Source: a virus. Taken from it: a stretch of DNA of 46,590 bases. The notes under the pieces are model-generated. The model ran no database searches and was not told the origin of the DNA. It saw only the letters and a list, made by a program, of their open reading frames with translations. A program made the position numbers and the translations under genes. The stretch spans positions 1 to 46,590 of IMG/VR virus record IMGVR_UViG_3300038701_001873, one strand, 5' to 3'. Positions 30,628 to 37,934 of the stretch are shown piece by piece (within the stretch, counting starts at the first letter, position 1; the number at the start of each line of letters is the position of its first letter).

Positions 30628-31266
30628 TTAGTGAACCGTTATCCTTTCAAAGCATTGCTCCAGTATAAAGGTAGGATAGGCATTAACCTTTCCAAATCGT
30701 GGGTCGGGGACTTTATCTATCGGTAAACCCTGCTTTTTACAAGCATTAGATGCCATTTGCCCAACCTTAGCAGCCATTCTTAGATTAACTGGTATATCAT
30801 TTAGATTACCATATCCCGCAACTGTGAAATAGTCAGGTCTTGTTGTGGTTTTTGCCTCAATAAGCTTTACTTGATGTTCAACACTATCAATACGCTTGCG
30901 CTGCTCAACTAAAGCGGTTGCTGACATTAGAAGCTGCTCCTCTAAAGTAACGGGCTTTACTTGCTCCTTAAACCTCTTTTCAACCTCAATAAAGTATTGC
31001 CTGGCTTGCTTTCCTTTATCGCTACGCTGAAGCATTGATATTTCTTTAGCGCATTCTAAATTCAAGGCATACTCTTTTCGAGGACGACCGCTTGTTTTTT
31101 GGGAAAATCCAAAAAAGTCTTGACCTTCAATAAACCCGTAGTCTAGCATTCTCTTTATCCAAGCTGCAAAGACATCCTTAACCTCTAAAAACTTATGTAG
31201 TTCACGAGCAGAAACTACCTTGTTTCCATCTTGTTCTTCTATTTTAAATATTTCAGTACCCATCAT
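30628..31266 (-). CDS. AntA/AntB-family antirepressor
   Basis: A 212-residue phage antirepressor. Residues about 15-90 are the AntA/AntB domain (VSARELHKFLEVKDVFAAWI, GFIEGQDFFGFSQKTSG, YALNLECAKEISML). A coiled-coil linker and a C-terminal domain (YFTVAGYGNLNDIPVNLRMA) follow. Such proteins bind repressors and push toward lysis. It is last in a three-gene operon after a structured leader RNA and before a strong terminator. The tandem ATGs at 31266 and 31263 leave the exact start open. Confidence 0.88.
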   Translation of the reverse strand: MMGTEIFKIEEQDGNKVVSARELHKFLEVKDVFAAWIKRMLDYGFIEGQDFFGFSQKTSGRPRKEYALNLECAKEISMLQRSDKGKQARQYFIEVEKRFKEQVKPVTLEEQLLMSATALVEQRKRIDSVEHQVKLIEAKTTTRPDYFTVAGYGNLNDIPVNLRMAAKVGQMASNACKKQGLPIDKVPDPRFGKVNAYPTFILEQCFERITVH

Positions 31267-31562
31267 TCTTTAATTTTAGTCCATTCTCTAATTATAAAAT
31301 TGGCTGCGATTGTTGAAATCTCACCGTACTTAACTACCTGAAGAACCATATCATCAAATATTGATAAGCACTTTTCAAGTGTTTCTTCATTGACATTGCC
31401 AAGTGTCAGAGTAATGGCTTCGTCTAAAAACCCGTCTTTATTGGGTTCATTAGTAAATTGATAATTAGGATGCTTCTCTTCAAATTCTAAAAAGAAAACC
31501 TTTGTCTGTAAGGAACTCAAAACTAACTGTTGAGCAAACCTTGTGATGCCTATACACTTCAT
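31263..31562 (-). CDS. Small protein of the antirepressor operon
   Basis: A 99-residue alpha-beta protein (LSIFDDMVLQVVKYGEIST) without known motif. It overlaps both neighbours by 4 bases, so it is co-translated with the antirepressor. Function unknown. Confidence 0.72.
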   Translation of the reverse strand: MKCIGITRFAQQLVLSSLQTKVFFLEFEEKHPNYQFTNEPNKDGFLDEAITLTLGNVNEETLEKCLSIFDDMVLQVVKYGEISTIAANFIIREWTKIKE

Positions 31563-31711
31563 ATAAGCACCCCGACATTCGGGTCATTAGGATTATTAAA
31601 GAATGAGTTGAATTGATTTGGTAATCCACATTCAATAGCTACCATAACATCAAGAAATGATGTTTCCGACACTTCAGGGGTGTCTATCCCTTTTTTCTTG
31701 TCTGTTCGCAT
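31559..31711 (-). CDS. Small first gene of the antirepressor operon
   Basis: A 50-residue protein starting MRTDKKKGIDTPEVSETSFL. The ATG at 31711 is preferred because a longer frame would run back into the terminator hairpin of the leader (31735-31810). Function unknown. Confidence 0.62.
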   Translation of the reverse strand: MRTDKKKGIDTPEVSETSFLDVMVAIECGLPNQFNSFFNNPNDPNVGVLI

Positions 31712-31734
31712 TATGACAAATTTTAAATTAATAA

Positions 31735-31863
31735 AAAGCGTCCCCCCAATTTTTAGGTTGCGAACAAACAAGCCAGTAATACTGGATTAATTGTACCTAA
31801 TTGGAGGGACTTATCTTAATTACAATAAAATCAAGTGGTGTTATTACCGCTTGTAAGTTCGCA
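31735..31863 (-). ncRNA. Structured leader of the antirepressor operon, interleaved helices ending in a terminator
   Basis: This 287-base gap holds two long helices in an A-B-A'-B' order on the minus strand. Helix A: 31849-31863 with 31759-31773, 13 of 15 pairs around a 2x2 loop. Helix B: 31799-31810 with 31740-31751, 12 pairs including one G-U that would be C-A on the plus strand, extended by AGGT/ACCT; then GCUUUUU. A small hairpin CCAGT-ATT-ACTGG lies between. A perfect promoter motif at 31867-31874 puts the RNA start at the first base of helix A. It could be a pseudoknotted attenuator or a switch between terminator B and antiterminator A. Confidence 0.65.
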
Positions 31864-31866
31864 CTT

Positions 31867-31874
31867 CAAATATA
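31867..31874 (-). promoter_or_regulatory. Promoter of the antirepressor leader
   Basis: TATATTTG on the minus strand, start expected near 31861-31863. Confidence 0.62.
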
Positions 31875-31924
31875 CGAATTAAAAATTGATTGAATTGTGC
31901 TTCCATAATTTTATTAATAGGTTA

Positions 31925-31950
31925 CAAATATAACGAATAAAATATATTTG
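31925..31950. promoter_or_regulatory. Divergent promoter pair
   Basis: A minus-strand TATATTTG (31925-31932) and a plus-strand TATATTTG (31943-31950) face away from each other. The minus one could make a longer antirepressor leader. The plus one points into the 3' end of the gene at 31998-32738, where no rightward gene is seen, so it may give an antisense RNA. Confidence 0.45.
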
Positions 31951-31997
31951 TTTCATTATAGGGGCAAAATATCCCTAGTCCCTGTTATGGTATTAAT

Positions 31998-32738
31998 TTA
32001 ACAACAAGTGAGAGTATAATTATTACTTAACCTCTGAATTAAGAAACCATCCTTACCTTTAAAGAATACCCCTTTAACCTCATTAATAAGAGAATTAGGT
32101 ATAGAAGTAGTCTTATTTTGCCTTGATTTAGTTAAAAAGGCATCTTTTGCGAGGCTTTCTACTATTCTTTGGGCGTTGGTAATAGATGTGTTAAATAAAC
32201 GTGCTAAAGAAAGGTAGGATAAGTTCAAACCGTTGTTTACAAAACCATCTCGAAACTGGTACTTTTTAGATTGCTTCCTTGCTTTGGAATAATCTAGTTT
32301 GCTTGTCGGATTGTTGAGATTTTTCGCAATTCTCGATTTGTAGTTAAACTGTCTTTGCTTGATAGCAAGAAGTTCTAGGCATAGTAGCCTGTATATATCT
32401 TTAGGGTTGGTATAAGTTAGTGTAAAAGTATTTCGGCTCTTTGTAAAGGGCTTAAAATGAATATCTCCTTTTAGGATGTGGTTACGTTCTGCCCATCCTT
32501 CAGTAATAAAGAATTTGAATAATTGGCGGGCTTTGGTCTTTCCGCAAATTGGGCTATCTGTTAGCTTTTGGTTGGTAGTATCGTATAGGGTAGAATTAAC
32601 ATAAGAGTATTTAAACCCTATGAAATAGGCTAACTCTTTTAGATTACCGTTAGATTGGCACTCTAATAATAGCTTGTATGGAATAGTAGCAGTTATGGCT
32701 TGATATTTAAACCATAAAAAAAGGAGAGATGTCCCCAC
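31998..32738 (-). CDS. HTH protein, possible replication or regulatory role
   Basis: A 246-residue basic protein. Residues about 185-215 form a helix-turn-helix (LSYLSLARLFNTSITNAQRI); the N-terminal half has wHTH-like helices (NLKELAYFIGFKYSYVNSTL). The start is uncertain. A -7 motif (TATTTTTG at 32751-32758, minus) rules out the upstream TTG at 32762 and favours GTG at 32738. Function unknown. Confidence 0.75.
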   Translation of the reverse strand: MGTSLLFLWFKYQAITATIPYKLLLECQSNGNLKELAYFIGFKYSYVNSTLYDTTNQKLTDSPICGKTKARQLFKFFITEGWAERNHILKGDIHFKPFTKSRNTFTLTYTNPKDIYRLLCLELLAIKQRQFNYKSRIAKNLNNPTSKLDYSKARKQSKKYQFRDGFVNNGLNLSYLSLARLFNTSITNAQRIVESLAKDAFLTKSRQNKTTSIPNSLINEVKGVFFKGKDGFLIQRLSNNYTLTCC

Positions 32739-32875
32739 CCCTCCTTCAAACAAAAATAACAATCTAAGAGTTTCCTCCCTAGACTGAAGTGCAATATAAC
32801 ATTTTCTTTAAGGATTAGGCTATTCATTTGATTTTGTGAATATTGTATTGGTCATTAATCAGTAGGGGTGGTTAC

Positions 32876-33193
32876 TTAGTTGGTAAATGGTTTTAAAGTG
32901 AATGACCCATAAGGGTAAAAAGTGTGTTTTGATGGCGTTCCGTCTTTTTTAGCCTTTAAAAAAGAGTAATCATATCCGTCTCCATAGCTCATTCGGACGA
33001 GACTTATAAATGCTTTTTCCTCTTTAGGTTTGTTTTTACTTCCCAAGGGAGAGAAGGAGACTAAAACCGCATCTCCTTTCTTAAATGGAGCTTTGTCTAT
33101 AAAGTCTTTTTTGATAGTTGCAATCTCATTCTTTATACCTGTTATTGCCTGCTGAAGCTCTTTTATCTGGTTCCTTGTTTCTTTCTCGTTCAT
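32876..33193 (-). CDS. Small hypothetical protein, coiled coil plus beta domain
   Basis: A 105-residue protein: residues 1-35 coiled coil (RNQIKELQQAITGIKNEIAT), then a beta-barrel-like part (FKKGDAVLVSFSPLGSKNKP). Part of the leftward middle operon, 3 bases from the next gene upstream. Function unknown. Confidence 0.75.
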   Translation of the reverse strand: MNEKETRNQIKELQQAITGIKNEIATIKKDFIDKAPFKKGDAVLVSFSPLGSKNKPKEEKAFISLVRMSYGDGYDYSFLKAKKDGTPSKHTFYPYGSFTLKPFTN

Positions 33194-33196
33194 ATT

Positions 33197-33667
33197 TTAT
33201 TTATTACTAATTAACTCCACCCTTTCAGGTGGTAATAAACCTAGGTCAAAACCCATACGGGTTAAGGGTAGGGTAAGGTTAAGATTAATAGCTATTATGT
33301 GCCATTCAAAAATACCGATTGGGTAAAGTGTGCCTATCTCATCTTCGTATCCTTCAAAACCACCATAAAAAACACTAAGCAAACCCGTACTATCTATACT
33401 TGTGATTTTACCTTCTATCCCCAACTGGTTAGCCTCTTCCACCGTCATATCAGATAACGGTCTAAGGCGTAGTTTCCAGTCATCGGTAACTTGTAAGCTC
33501 CCGCCCTCGTTTGGGTCATCTTCTTCGCAATATGTAATTATTCCAATATCTGAATGAGGGTAACAAGTAGAGCCTCTTAATTCAAATAAGTCTTCTTTTA
33601 TTTTTAGTATTGGCTCTCTTATTGTAGAGTAAAGCCCTAACGCTTGGGCTAGTTGTGTTTCTTTCAT
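33197..33667 (-). CDS. Conserved-type phage protein of unknown function
   Basis: A 156-residue protein (start MKETQLAQALGLYSTIREPI). Patterns such as DVEEANQLG-like loops (TVEEANQLGIEGKITSI) and LPPERVELI at the end are familiar from Bacteroidetes phage middle genes, but no function is known. Soluble and acidic. Confidence 0.78.
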   Translation of the reverse strand: MKETQLAQALGLYSTIREPILKIKEDLFELRGSTCYPHSDIGIITYCEEDDPNEGGSLQVTDDWKLRLRPLSDMTVEEANQLGIEGKITSIDSTGLLSVFYGGFEGYEDEIGTLYPIGIFEWHIIAINLNLTLPLTRMGFDLGLLPPERVELISNK

Positions 33668-33671
33668 CTCT

Positions 33672-34052
33672 TTATCTGTTAGATTTTAAATTAGCTCTGC
33701 GATACTTTTCTTTCGCATCATATCTTAGATGACATAATTGACACCAAGCCCTTAGCCTTTCATCTTTCACATTATGGTTCTCCTCATCGTGGTCTAAATG
33801 AGCAATGGTAAGAACCACCTTTACTGGCTTGGCGGTGGTGTGCATATCCTCTCTTACCGCATCTTGTACATTCCTAAACCATAAAGTCCTATACTTATAT
33901 CTTGACCCATCACGTACCCACAGCTTAATAGCGTGGACAAATGAACGGTGTTCTAATCCGCATTTTTCGCAACAGTTCTTAGCCCTTTTCATTATTCTAG
34001 GTCTAATCTCAGTTTTCCAATTAGGCGGATATTTTGAATAGTCTATCGGCAT
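33672..34052 (-). CDS. HNH endonuclease-like protein
   Basis: A 126-residue HNH protein: zinc pair CEKCG (near residue 28), catalytic IAHLDHDEENHNVKDERL, and second knuckle CQLCHLRYD. Such proteins often assist the terminase or nick DNA. It sits in the middle operon rather than next to terminase. Could also be a homing-type nuclease, though small. Confidence 0.85.
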   Translation of the reverse strand: MPIDYSKYPPNWKTEIRPRIMKRAKNCCEKCGLEHRSFVHAIKLWVRDGSRYKYRTLWFRNVQDAVREDMHTTAKPVKVVLTIAHLDHDEENHNVKDERLRAWCQLCHLRYDAKEKYRRANLKSNR

Positions 34053-34057
34053 TGTCT

Positions 34058-34408
34058 TTATCTGTTAAGGGTTATCTTTTCAGGAATAGGTATTCCCATA
34101 CGCTCTAAATCGCTCTCAAAGTCCTCGATGCTTCTTACTGGAAGTTGGTGGGTAAATCTTTTTCTTGGAAAAGGGTAATTATCTAAAAGGAATGACCACT
34201 CTTTCTCTTCATTCCAAATAAATAACTCCAAATAGTCATCGTGCAAATCCGTGTCTTTAAAAACATACCTAGCATCGTAAATTCCCGCCACTCCATAAGA
34301 TGTAATACCTTTATATATTTTTGGTAAATCCGTGTGGTTAAACCCCTCTTTGTTCTTAGCTATATTCTCATCAATAGCCTTTTCAAAATCACTCTTCTCT
34401 TCGCTCAT
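34058..34408 (-). CDS. Hypothetical protein
   Basis: A 116-residue acidic protein (ELFIWNEEKEWSFLLDNYPF) of unknown family in the middle operon. It overlaps the upstream gene by 4 bases. Confidence 0.7.
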   Translation of the reverse strand: MSEEKSDFEKAIDENIAKNKEGFNHTDLPKIYKGITSYGVAGIYDARYVFKDTDLHDDYLELFIWNEEKEWSFLLDNYPFPRKRFTHQLPVRSIEDFESDLERMGIPIPEKITLNR

Positions 34409-34605
34409 TCTATTAATTTTAATGATTTTGCAGTTTCTTCGGGATAACCACCATCTAACGTTATTACGAAATAGTCATCAAGTTTATCCGCATATTTTTC
34501 GCTCCTTTTCAATCTTTTCCTAAACTCCTTAGCGGCCACTTTGCCGTCATCTGTTTTTATGTGCTTTCTAAGTTTATCAAACTCAGTTAATATTGTGGTT
34601 GCCAT
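34405..34605 (-). CDS. Small hypothetical protein
   Basis: A 66-residue basic helical protein (KEFRKRLKRSEKYADKLDDY) with a C-terminal strand. Close packing (4-base overlap) supports it. Function unknown. Confidence 0.68.
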   Translation of the reverse strand: MATTILTEFDKLRKHIKTDDGKVAAKEFRKRLKRSEKYADKLDDYFVITLDGGYPEETAKSLKLIE

Positions 34606-34616
34606 TCTATTAGTCT

Positions 34617-34907
34617 TTACTTTAAAACTTCGGCAAACATTTCTTTAGTAGCAACACTTCCATAAATCAAAGCGACATCTCTTAACTGACTATTTAATTC
34701 TTGGAGCGTTAGCTTTCTAGCCTCTTTTATTGAATTTCCTGAGCTTATAAGTATAATTTTACCCGAGGCTAAGAAAGAAGCGTACTTGTCAATCTCCCTA
34801 TTACTCCCTCTGTCTTGTTTTACAAAACGAGTTCCATTTGGTAATCTTTTTAATTGTGGGTACTCGTGTATATTACCCATTGCCATTTTTTCTTTTACTA
34901 TTTCCAT
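34617..34907 (-). CDS. Hypothetical protein
   Basis: A 96-residue protein (KRLPNGTRFVKQDRGSNREI, then FLASGKIILISSGNSIKEAR) that may be a small alpha-beta domain. Middle operon; function unknown. Confidence 0.7.
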   Translation of the reverse strand: MEIVKEKMAMGNIHEYPQLKRLPNGTRFVKQDRGSNREIDKYASFLASGKIILISSGNSIKEARKLTLQELNSQLRDVALIYGSVATKEMFAEVLK

Positions 34908-34918
34908 CCTATCTAGTT

Positions 34919-35404
34919 TTAATTATTTAGTGCTTGATTTAAAGAGTTAAACACCTTAGCGAATTTTGAATATTGCTCCTGGCTTGGAACAGATATAACA
35001 TATCGGTGAGCGACTTGCTTTTTCTTTTCATTCCAGACTATCCGAGCTTTCTCAACTCCATCTACAAAAAAGGTGTTAGGGTGTTTTCTCCATTGTGTTA
35101 ACACACCTTTATTAACTAATTCTAATATCTCTTTTGGAGTAACCTCTTTAGCTGCTTCAACGTCCATAATCTTACCCTCTTCTCTCTCAATAGCACGTTC
35201 AGTTTTAGCAATGCTTTCTTTTAAGTTTCTCAAACTCTCGTTCTGTCTATCCCGTTTATTTAAGGTGGCTTGTCCATTCCTTTTATCATTTAATGGCTGC
35301 CCATTAGATTGCTTTACCGTATCAAAATGGTCTTGTATCTTGTCATTAAACTGCTTTTGCTTTTTAGCTAAGGAGTTTTTAAGTATTGCTAGTCTTTTAG
35401 TCAT
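34919..35404 (-). CDS. Hypothetical coiled-coil protein
   Basis: A 161-residue protein. Residues 1-90 are strongly charged coiled coil (LAKKQKQFNDKIQDHFDTVK, LRNLKESIAKTERAIEREEG), followed by a compact basic domain (NTFFVDGVEKARIVWNEKKK) that may contact DNA. First gene after the small rightward gene at 35497, so it may start a new transcript. Function unknown. Confidence 0.75.
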   Translation of the reverse strand: MTKRLAILKNSLAKKQKQFNDKIQDHFDTVKQSNGQPLNDKRNGQATLNKRDRQNESLRNLKESIAKTERAIEREEGKIMDVEAAKEVTPKEILELVNKGVLTQWRKHPNTFFVDGVEKARIVWNEKKKQVAHRYVISVPSQEQYSKFAKVFNSLNQALNN

Positions 35405-35456
35405 TGTTATTCTGTTTTACTTTGTAAAAATAATAAACTATTTTCACATATACAAG

Positions 35457-35492
35457 TATATTTGTGAATTTGTTTAAATATGTTTACATTTG
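35457..35492 (+). promoter_or_regulatory. Tandem rightward promoter motifs
   Basis: TATATTTG at 35457-35464 and TACATTTG at 35485-35492. The TTTG ending the first is 20 bases before the second, the usual -33 to -7 spacing. The ATG at 35497 follows by only 4 bases, so transcripts from the second motif would be nearly or fully leaderless. Confidence 0.6.
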
Positions 35493-35496
35493 AAGA

Positions 35497-35694
35497 ATGA
35501 GAAAAGACGTTAAGACCATTTATGTAGCCATTCAGAATAATAAAGTAGTAGCTAGGAGTACAGGTATGTCCGACTTCATTAGAGACTGCGAAAGCAGGGG
35601 GCTTAAAATACCCCACCGCAATACTCTTGACCCGCTTTTTAAAGAGTCTGACTATTTCCAATATGGCGATTTTCATTTTCAACAGATTGTTTAA
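35497..35694 (+). CDS. Small rightward protein with own promoter
   Basis: A 65-residue protein (start MRKDVKTIYVAIQNNKVVAR, with MSDFIRDCESRG later). It is one of only two rightward genes between 9.3 and 42 kb, converges with the methyltransferase gene (4-base overlap), and has its own promoter. It could be a moron or a small regulator expressed in lysogeny. No family recognised. Confidence 0.72.
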   Translation: MRKDVKTIYVAIQNNKVVARSTGMSDFIRDCESRGLKIPHRNTLDPLFKESDYFQYGDFHFQQIV

Positions 35695-36428
35695 GCGACT
35701 CTTTTCAAACTTATAAAGAAGTACTTCGGAGTCTTTTCCATCATTATATATTTCCTCTCTAAGTTCTTAGCTGCTTTTCCATTGGTTCCTGAGCCGCTAC
35801 AATTATCTAAAACCACATCTCCTTTGTTTGTGTAAGTTTTAATCATATACTCACTAAGCTTTATCGGTTTTTGGGTTGGGTGTAAATTCAATAGCTGTTT
35901 ATCACTTTTGAATTTAAGAACACTTCTAGGGTATCTTTCAGTACTATCATATCCAACTACTCCAGTATTTGGATTATAAACTTCACTGTCCTTTTGCATT
36001 CTTTTATGTGATACTGTACTGACTTTCCTAACGTGGTCTTTAGTTTTTTGAGGATTGTAGATAGGTAGCTTCTTGTAAAAGACTAATAGTACCTCGTGGG
36101 CTTTCATAGGCATTTTTTTAGCGTTTAAATGCCCTGTTGCTGCTGTCTTTTCCCAAACCCATTCGTACCTAAGCATAGGTAGATTACTCGCTCCTAAAGT
36201 TTTATCAAATGGAGATTGAGCGTTTAAAATAATAGCCCCATTCGGCTTAATTATCCTTTTATATTCCGCCCACAAGGGTTTAAAAGGTATAATAGAATCC
36301 CACTTACATTTTGTGGTGCCAAATGGCAGGTCTGCTAAAATTAAGTCAATACTATTATTAGGGATATATTTTGGCATTAGTTCCAAACAGTCTCCGTAAT
36401 AAACTTTATTAGTTTTTAATTCCCGCAT
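35691..36428 (-). CDS. Orphan DNA methyltransferase (beta-class N6-adenine or N4-cytosine)
   Basis: A 245-residue methyltransferase. Motif IV is DLPFG (residues 33-37, in place of DPPY), preceded by a YYGDCLELM start, and the SAM-binding motif near residue 213 reads VVLDNCSGSGTN after HPTQKPIKLSEYMI. The order IV before I defines the beta class. There is no endonuclease partner, so it most likely protects phage DNA or acts as a regulator. The target site is not visible. Confidence 0.9.
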   Translation of the reverse strand: MRELKTNKVYYGDCLELMPKYIPNNSIDLILADLPFGTTKCKWDSIIPFKPLWAEYKRIIKPNGAIILNAQSPFDKTLGASNLPMLRYEWVWEKTAATGHLNAKKMPMKAHEVLLVFYKKLPIYNPQKTKDHVRKVSTVSHKRMQKDSEVYNPNTGVVGYDSTERYPRSVLKFKSDKQLLNLHPTQKPIKLSEYMIKTYTNKGDVVLDNCSGSGTNGKAAKNLERKYIMMEKTPKYFFISLKRVA

Positions 36429-36469
36429 TGTTTAATCGTGTATAGTGCTATTAAAAAGGTATCTATCTT

Positions 36470-36760
36470 TCATAGTCTGTTTAAATAAATCATTTTCCCT
36501 AATCCCAGTACATAGTATATCACACCGCTATTTGCTCCCCATTCTTCCCTTCCTGAACCTTTCTTTAACCATCGTAACTCCATCATCATTTCAGGCGCAT
36601 TCTTAGCGTAGCCATTTCTAAAAATCACGTGAGTAAATGACTTACCTTCTAACCGACTTATCCAATATTCTTTAATCTCACGATATTCTTCCTTCTTAGT
36701 TCCCGAAGCAATCATATCAAACCACCTCTTTTTTAAGGTTAGGTGTAATACTTTCATCAT
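36470..36760 (-). CDS. ASCH / PUA-like domain protein
   Basis: A 96-residue protein that resembles ASCH (DUF3850-like) domains: HLTLKKRWFDMIASGTKKEE, YREIKEYWISRL, and VIYYVLGLGK. Such beta-barrels are thought to bind RNA or modified nucleosides. It is the first gene after a tRNA-like element on the same strand. Two ATGs (36760, 36757) are possible starts. Confidence 0.75.
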   Translation of the reverse strand: MMKVLHLTLKKRWFDMIASGTKKEEYREIKEYWISRLEGKSFTHVIFRNGYAKNAPEMMMELRWLKKGSGREEWGANSGVIYYVLGLGKMIYLNRL

Positions 36761-36773
36761 CTATTCTTTAGTG

Positions 36774-36907
36774 CAGGGGGAGGGACTCGAACCCTCATCC
36801 TTTGATACTTATTCGTAGAGATTAACTACGACACTCTTTTACTATATCTTCATCCCGATTTTGCGGTTTACAATACAAGTGGTGCGAACCAGTTCCGCCA
36901 CCCCTGC
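36774..36907 (-). tRNA. tRNA-like element, oversized and without a clear anticodon
   Basis: Read leftward from 36907, it has a perfect 7-bp acceptor stem (GCAGGGG with CCCCTGC), a Leu-type D arm (GCG, loop GAACTGGTT, CGC), and a perfect T arm (GAGGG, loop TTCGAGT, CCCTC). The total is 134 nt, against about 75-90 for a tRNA. About 85 nt lie between the D and T arms, including a 6-bp hairpin (TCGTAG, loop TTAATCT, CTACGA), but no 5-bp stem with a 7-base anticodon loop is convincing; CCG-CAAAAT-CGG is the best candidate. It may be a tRNA with an insertion, a decayed tRNA or a tRNA mimic. No CCA is encoded. Confidence 0.5.
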
Positions 36908-36912
36908 TTTTG

Positions 36913-37212
36913 TTAGTTATCTACTTCAACAATATTTACCTCAGAATTTTCAAGGGTATCATTTGTAATAGGTTTAGTTTCCTTATCAACTATCTTTGCG
37001 AAAAGCTGCCACTCTTCTTTATCCATATTGTTATTTAACCAATCAATCCCTTCAAAATCATCATCCATTACAAAATCTATCTCTTCTTTATACTCTTTTG
37101 ACTCTTTAGAGAAACCTTCTAATTCCATATATAACATGGCCCTATTCTCAGCTATCTTTAGCAGCGGGATTGTTATTATTTGCTTTTCATTTTCAAATTT
37201 GATTACTCTCAT
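36913..37212 (-). CDS. Small acidic phage protein (complete copy)
   Basis: A 99-residue protein (start MRVIKFENEKQIITIPLLKI) with an acidic C-terminal half. Its first 44 codons are nearly repeated at the left edge of the window. It lies between the DnaC-like gene and the tRNA-like element. Function unknown. The joint between shared and module-specific DNA falls at its start codon. Confidence 0.8.
   Translation of the reverse strand: MRVIKFENEKQIITIPLLKIAENRAMLYMELEGFSKESKEYKEEIDFVMDDDFEGIDWLNNNMDKEEWQLFAKIVDKETKPITNDTLENSEVNIVEVDN
37081..37207. repeat. 127-bp exact direct repeat (copy 2 of joint J2)
   Basis: Identical to 1-127. Here it leads into module B (DnaC-like gene), at the window start into module A. 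Confidence 0.95.
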
Positions 37213-37223
37213 TATCTCTATTT

Positions 37224-37934
37224 TTACTTGTTACTTGTTATCTTCCTAAAATCTCTACTATTTGCTTTTGCCCCCAGTATTATCTTGGTAAACATTTCAT
37301 TAAATCTGCTTTCCATTCTTGCACCATAACGCTCTGAGAGTTCTTTTAAACTATGATTAGTCGTTAGATGTGTCATTAAACCATTGCTTGAAAGAAGTAT
37401 ATATCGCTTCTCTAAAACCCTCTTCATTACGTCCTCAGTTTTACCGTAATACTTTGCTACTTCTTCAGTTCCTAAATCATCAAAAGCCCAATGACCAACG
37501 AAGTATTTTTCAATCCCTTCATTTCCTTTACCCTCATAGTCGCTAACTACATCGTGGCTTGAAACCATCCTAAAACCTTTACGCTTTAAGTTATTAAACC
37601 TTTTAACCCATTGACTGCATAGGTCTAGTAGTGTAGTTTTCCCACTTCCAAAGTTTCCCATCAAAATCAAACCTTGTTCACTATCGCTCGCAAAGTGTTT
37701 TAAAGATGAAATGATTGCCTCTTTATTCTCCTGGTCAATTACATAATCTTCTTTTTGAGCAAGGGCTAATTTTTTAAAAACCTCTAAACCTTTATTCCAG
37801 TCAGCTTTTATGGGTTCAGCATCTTGCAATACCTTGTTTTTATATTCTTCACTTACAGGATGAATTTTAACAGGCTTTTTAAAAGGGTCTCCCATTGCCC
37901 AACGTTCACTAAGTTTTTGTATAGGGTTTTCCAT
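37224..37934 (-). CDS. DnaC-like helicase loader ATPase
   Basis: A 236-residue AAA+ protein. Walker A GNFGSGKT lies at residues 93-100, Walker B AFDDLGTEE near 150, and a sensor-type LTTNHSLKELSERYG with R-finger region ARMESRFNEM near the end. DnaC/IstB-type loaders place the host replicative helicase. It is coupled by one base to the DUF1376 replication gene. Module A has no counterpart. Confidence 0.9.
   Translation of the reverse strand: MENPIQKLSERWAMGDPFKKPVKIHPVSEEYKNKVLQDAEPIKADWNKGLEVFKKLALAQKEDYVIDQENKEAIISSLKHFASDSEQGLILMGNFGSGKTTLLDLCSQWVKRFNNLKRKGFRMVSSHDVVSDYEGKGNEGIEKYFVGHWAFDDLGTEEVAKYYGKTEDVMKRVLEKRYILLSSNGLMTHLTTNHSLKELSERYGARMESRFNEMFTKIILGAKANSRDFRKITSNK

Noticed and set aside
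35407-35682. A leftward 91-residue frame opposite the small rightward gene
   Set aside because: It overlaps the promoter region and the coding strand of 35497-35694, has no fitting start and looks like a shadow frame.
35691-36428. Type II restriction-modification system
   Set aside because: No endonuclease gene lies next to the methyltransferase; the HNH proteins are distant and of packaging type.
36774-36907. A normal tRNA-Leu, tRNA-Tyr (GTA) or tRNA-Thr (TGT)
   Set aside because: Candidate anticodon loops (CAAAAT, TTGTAAA, ATTGTAA) are not closed by a five-pair stem, and the element is about 45 bases too long.
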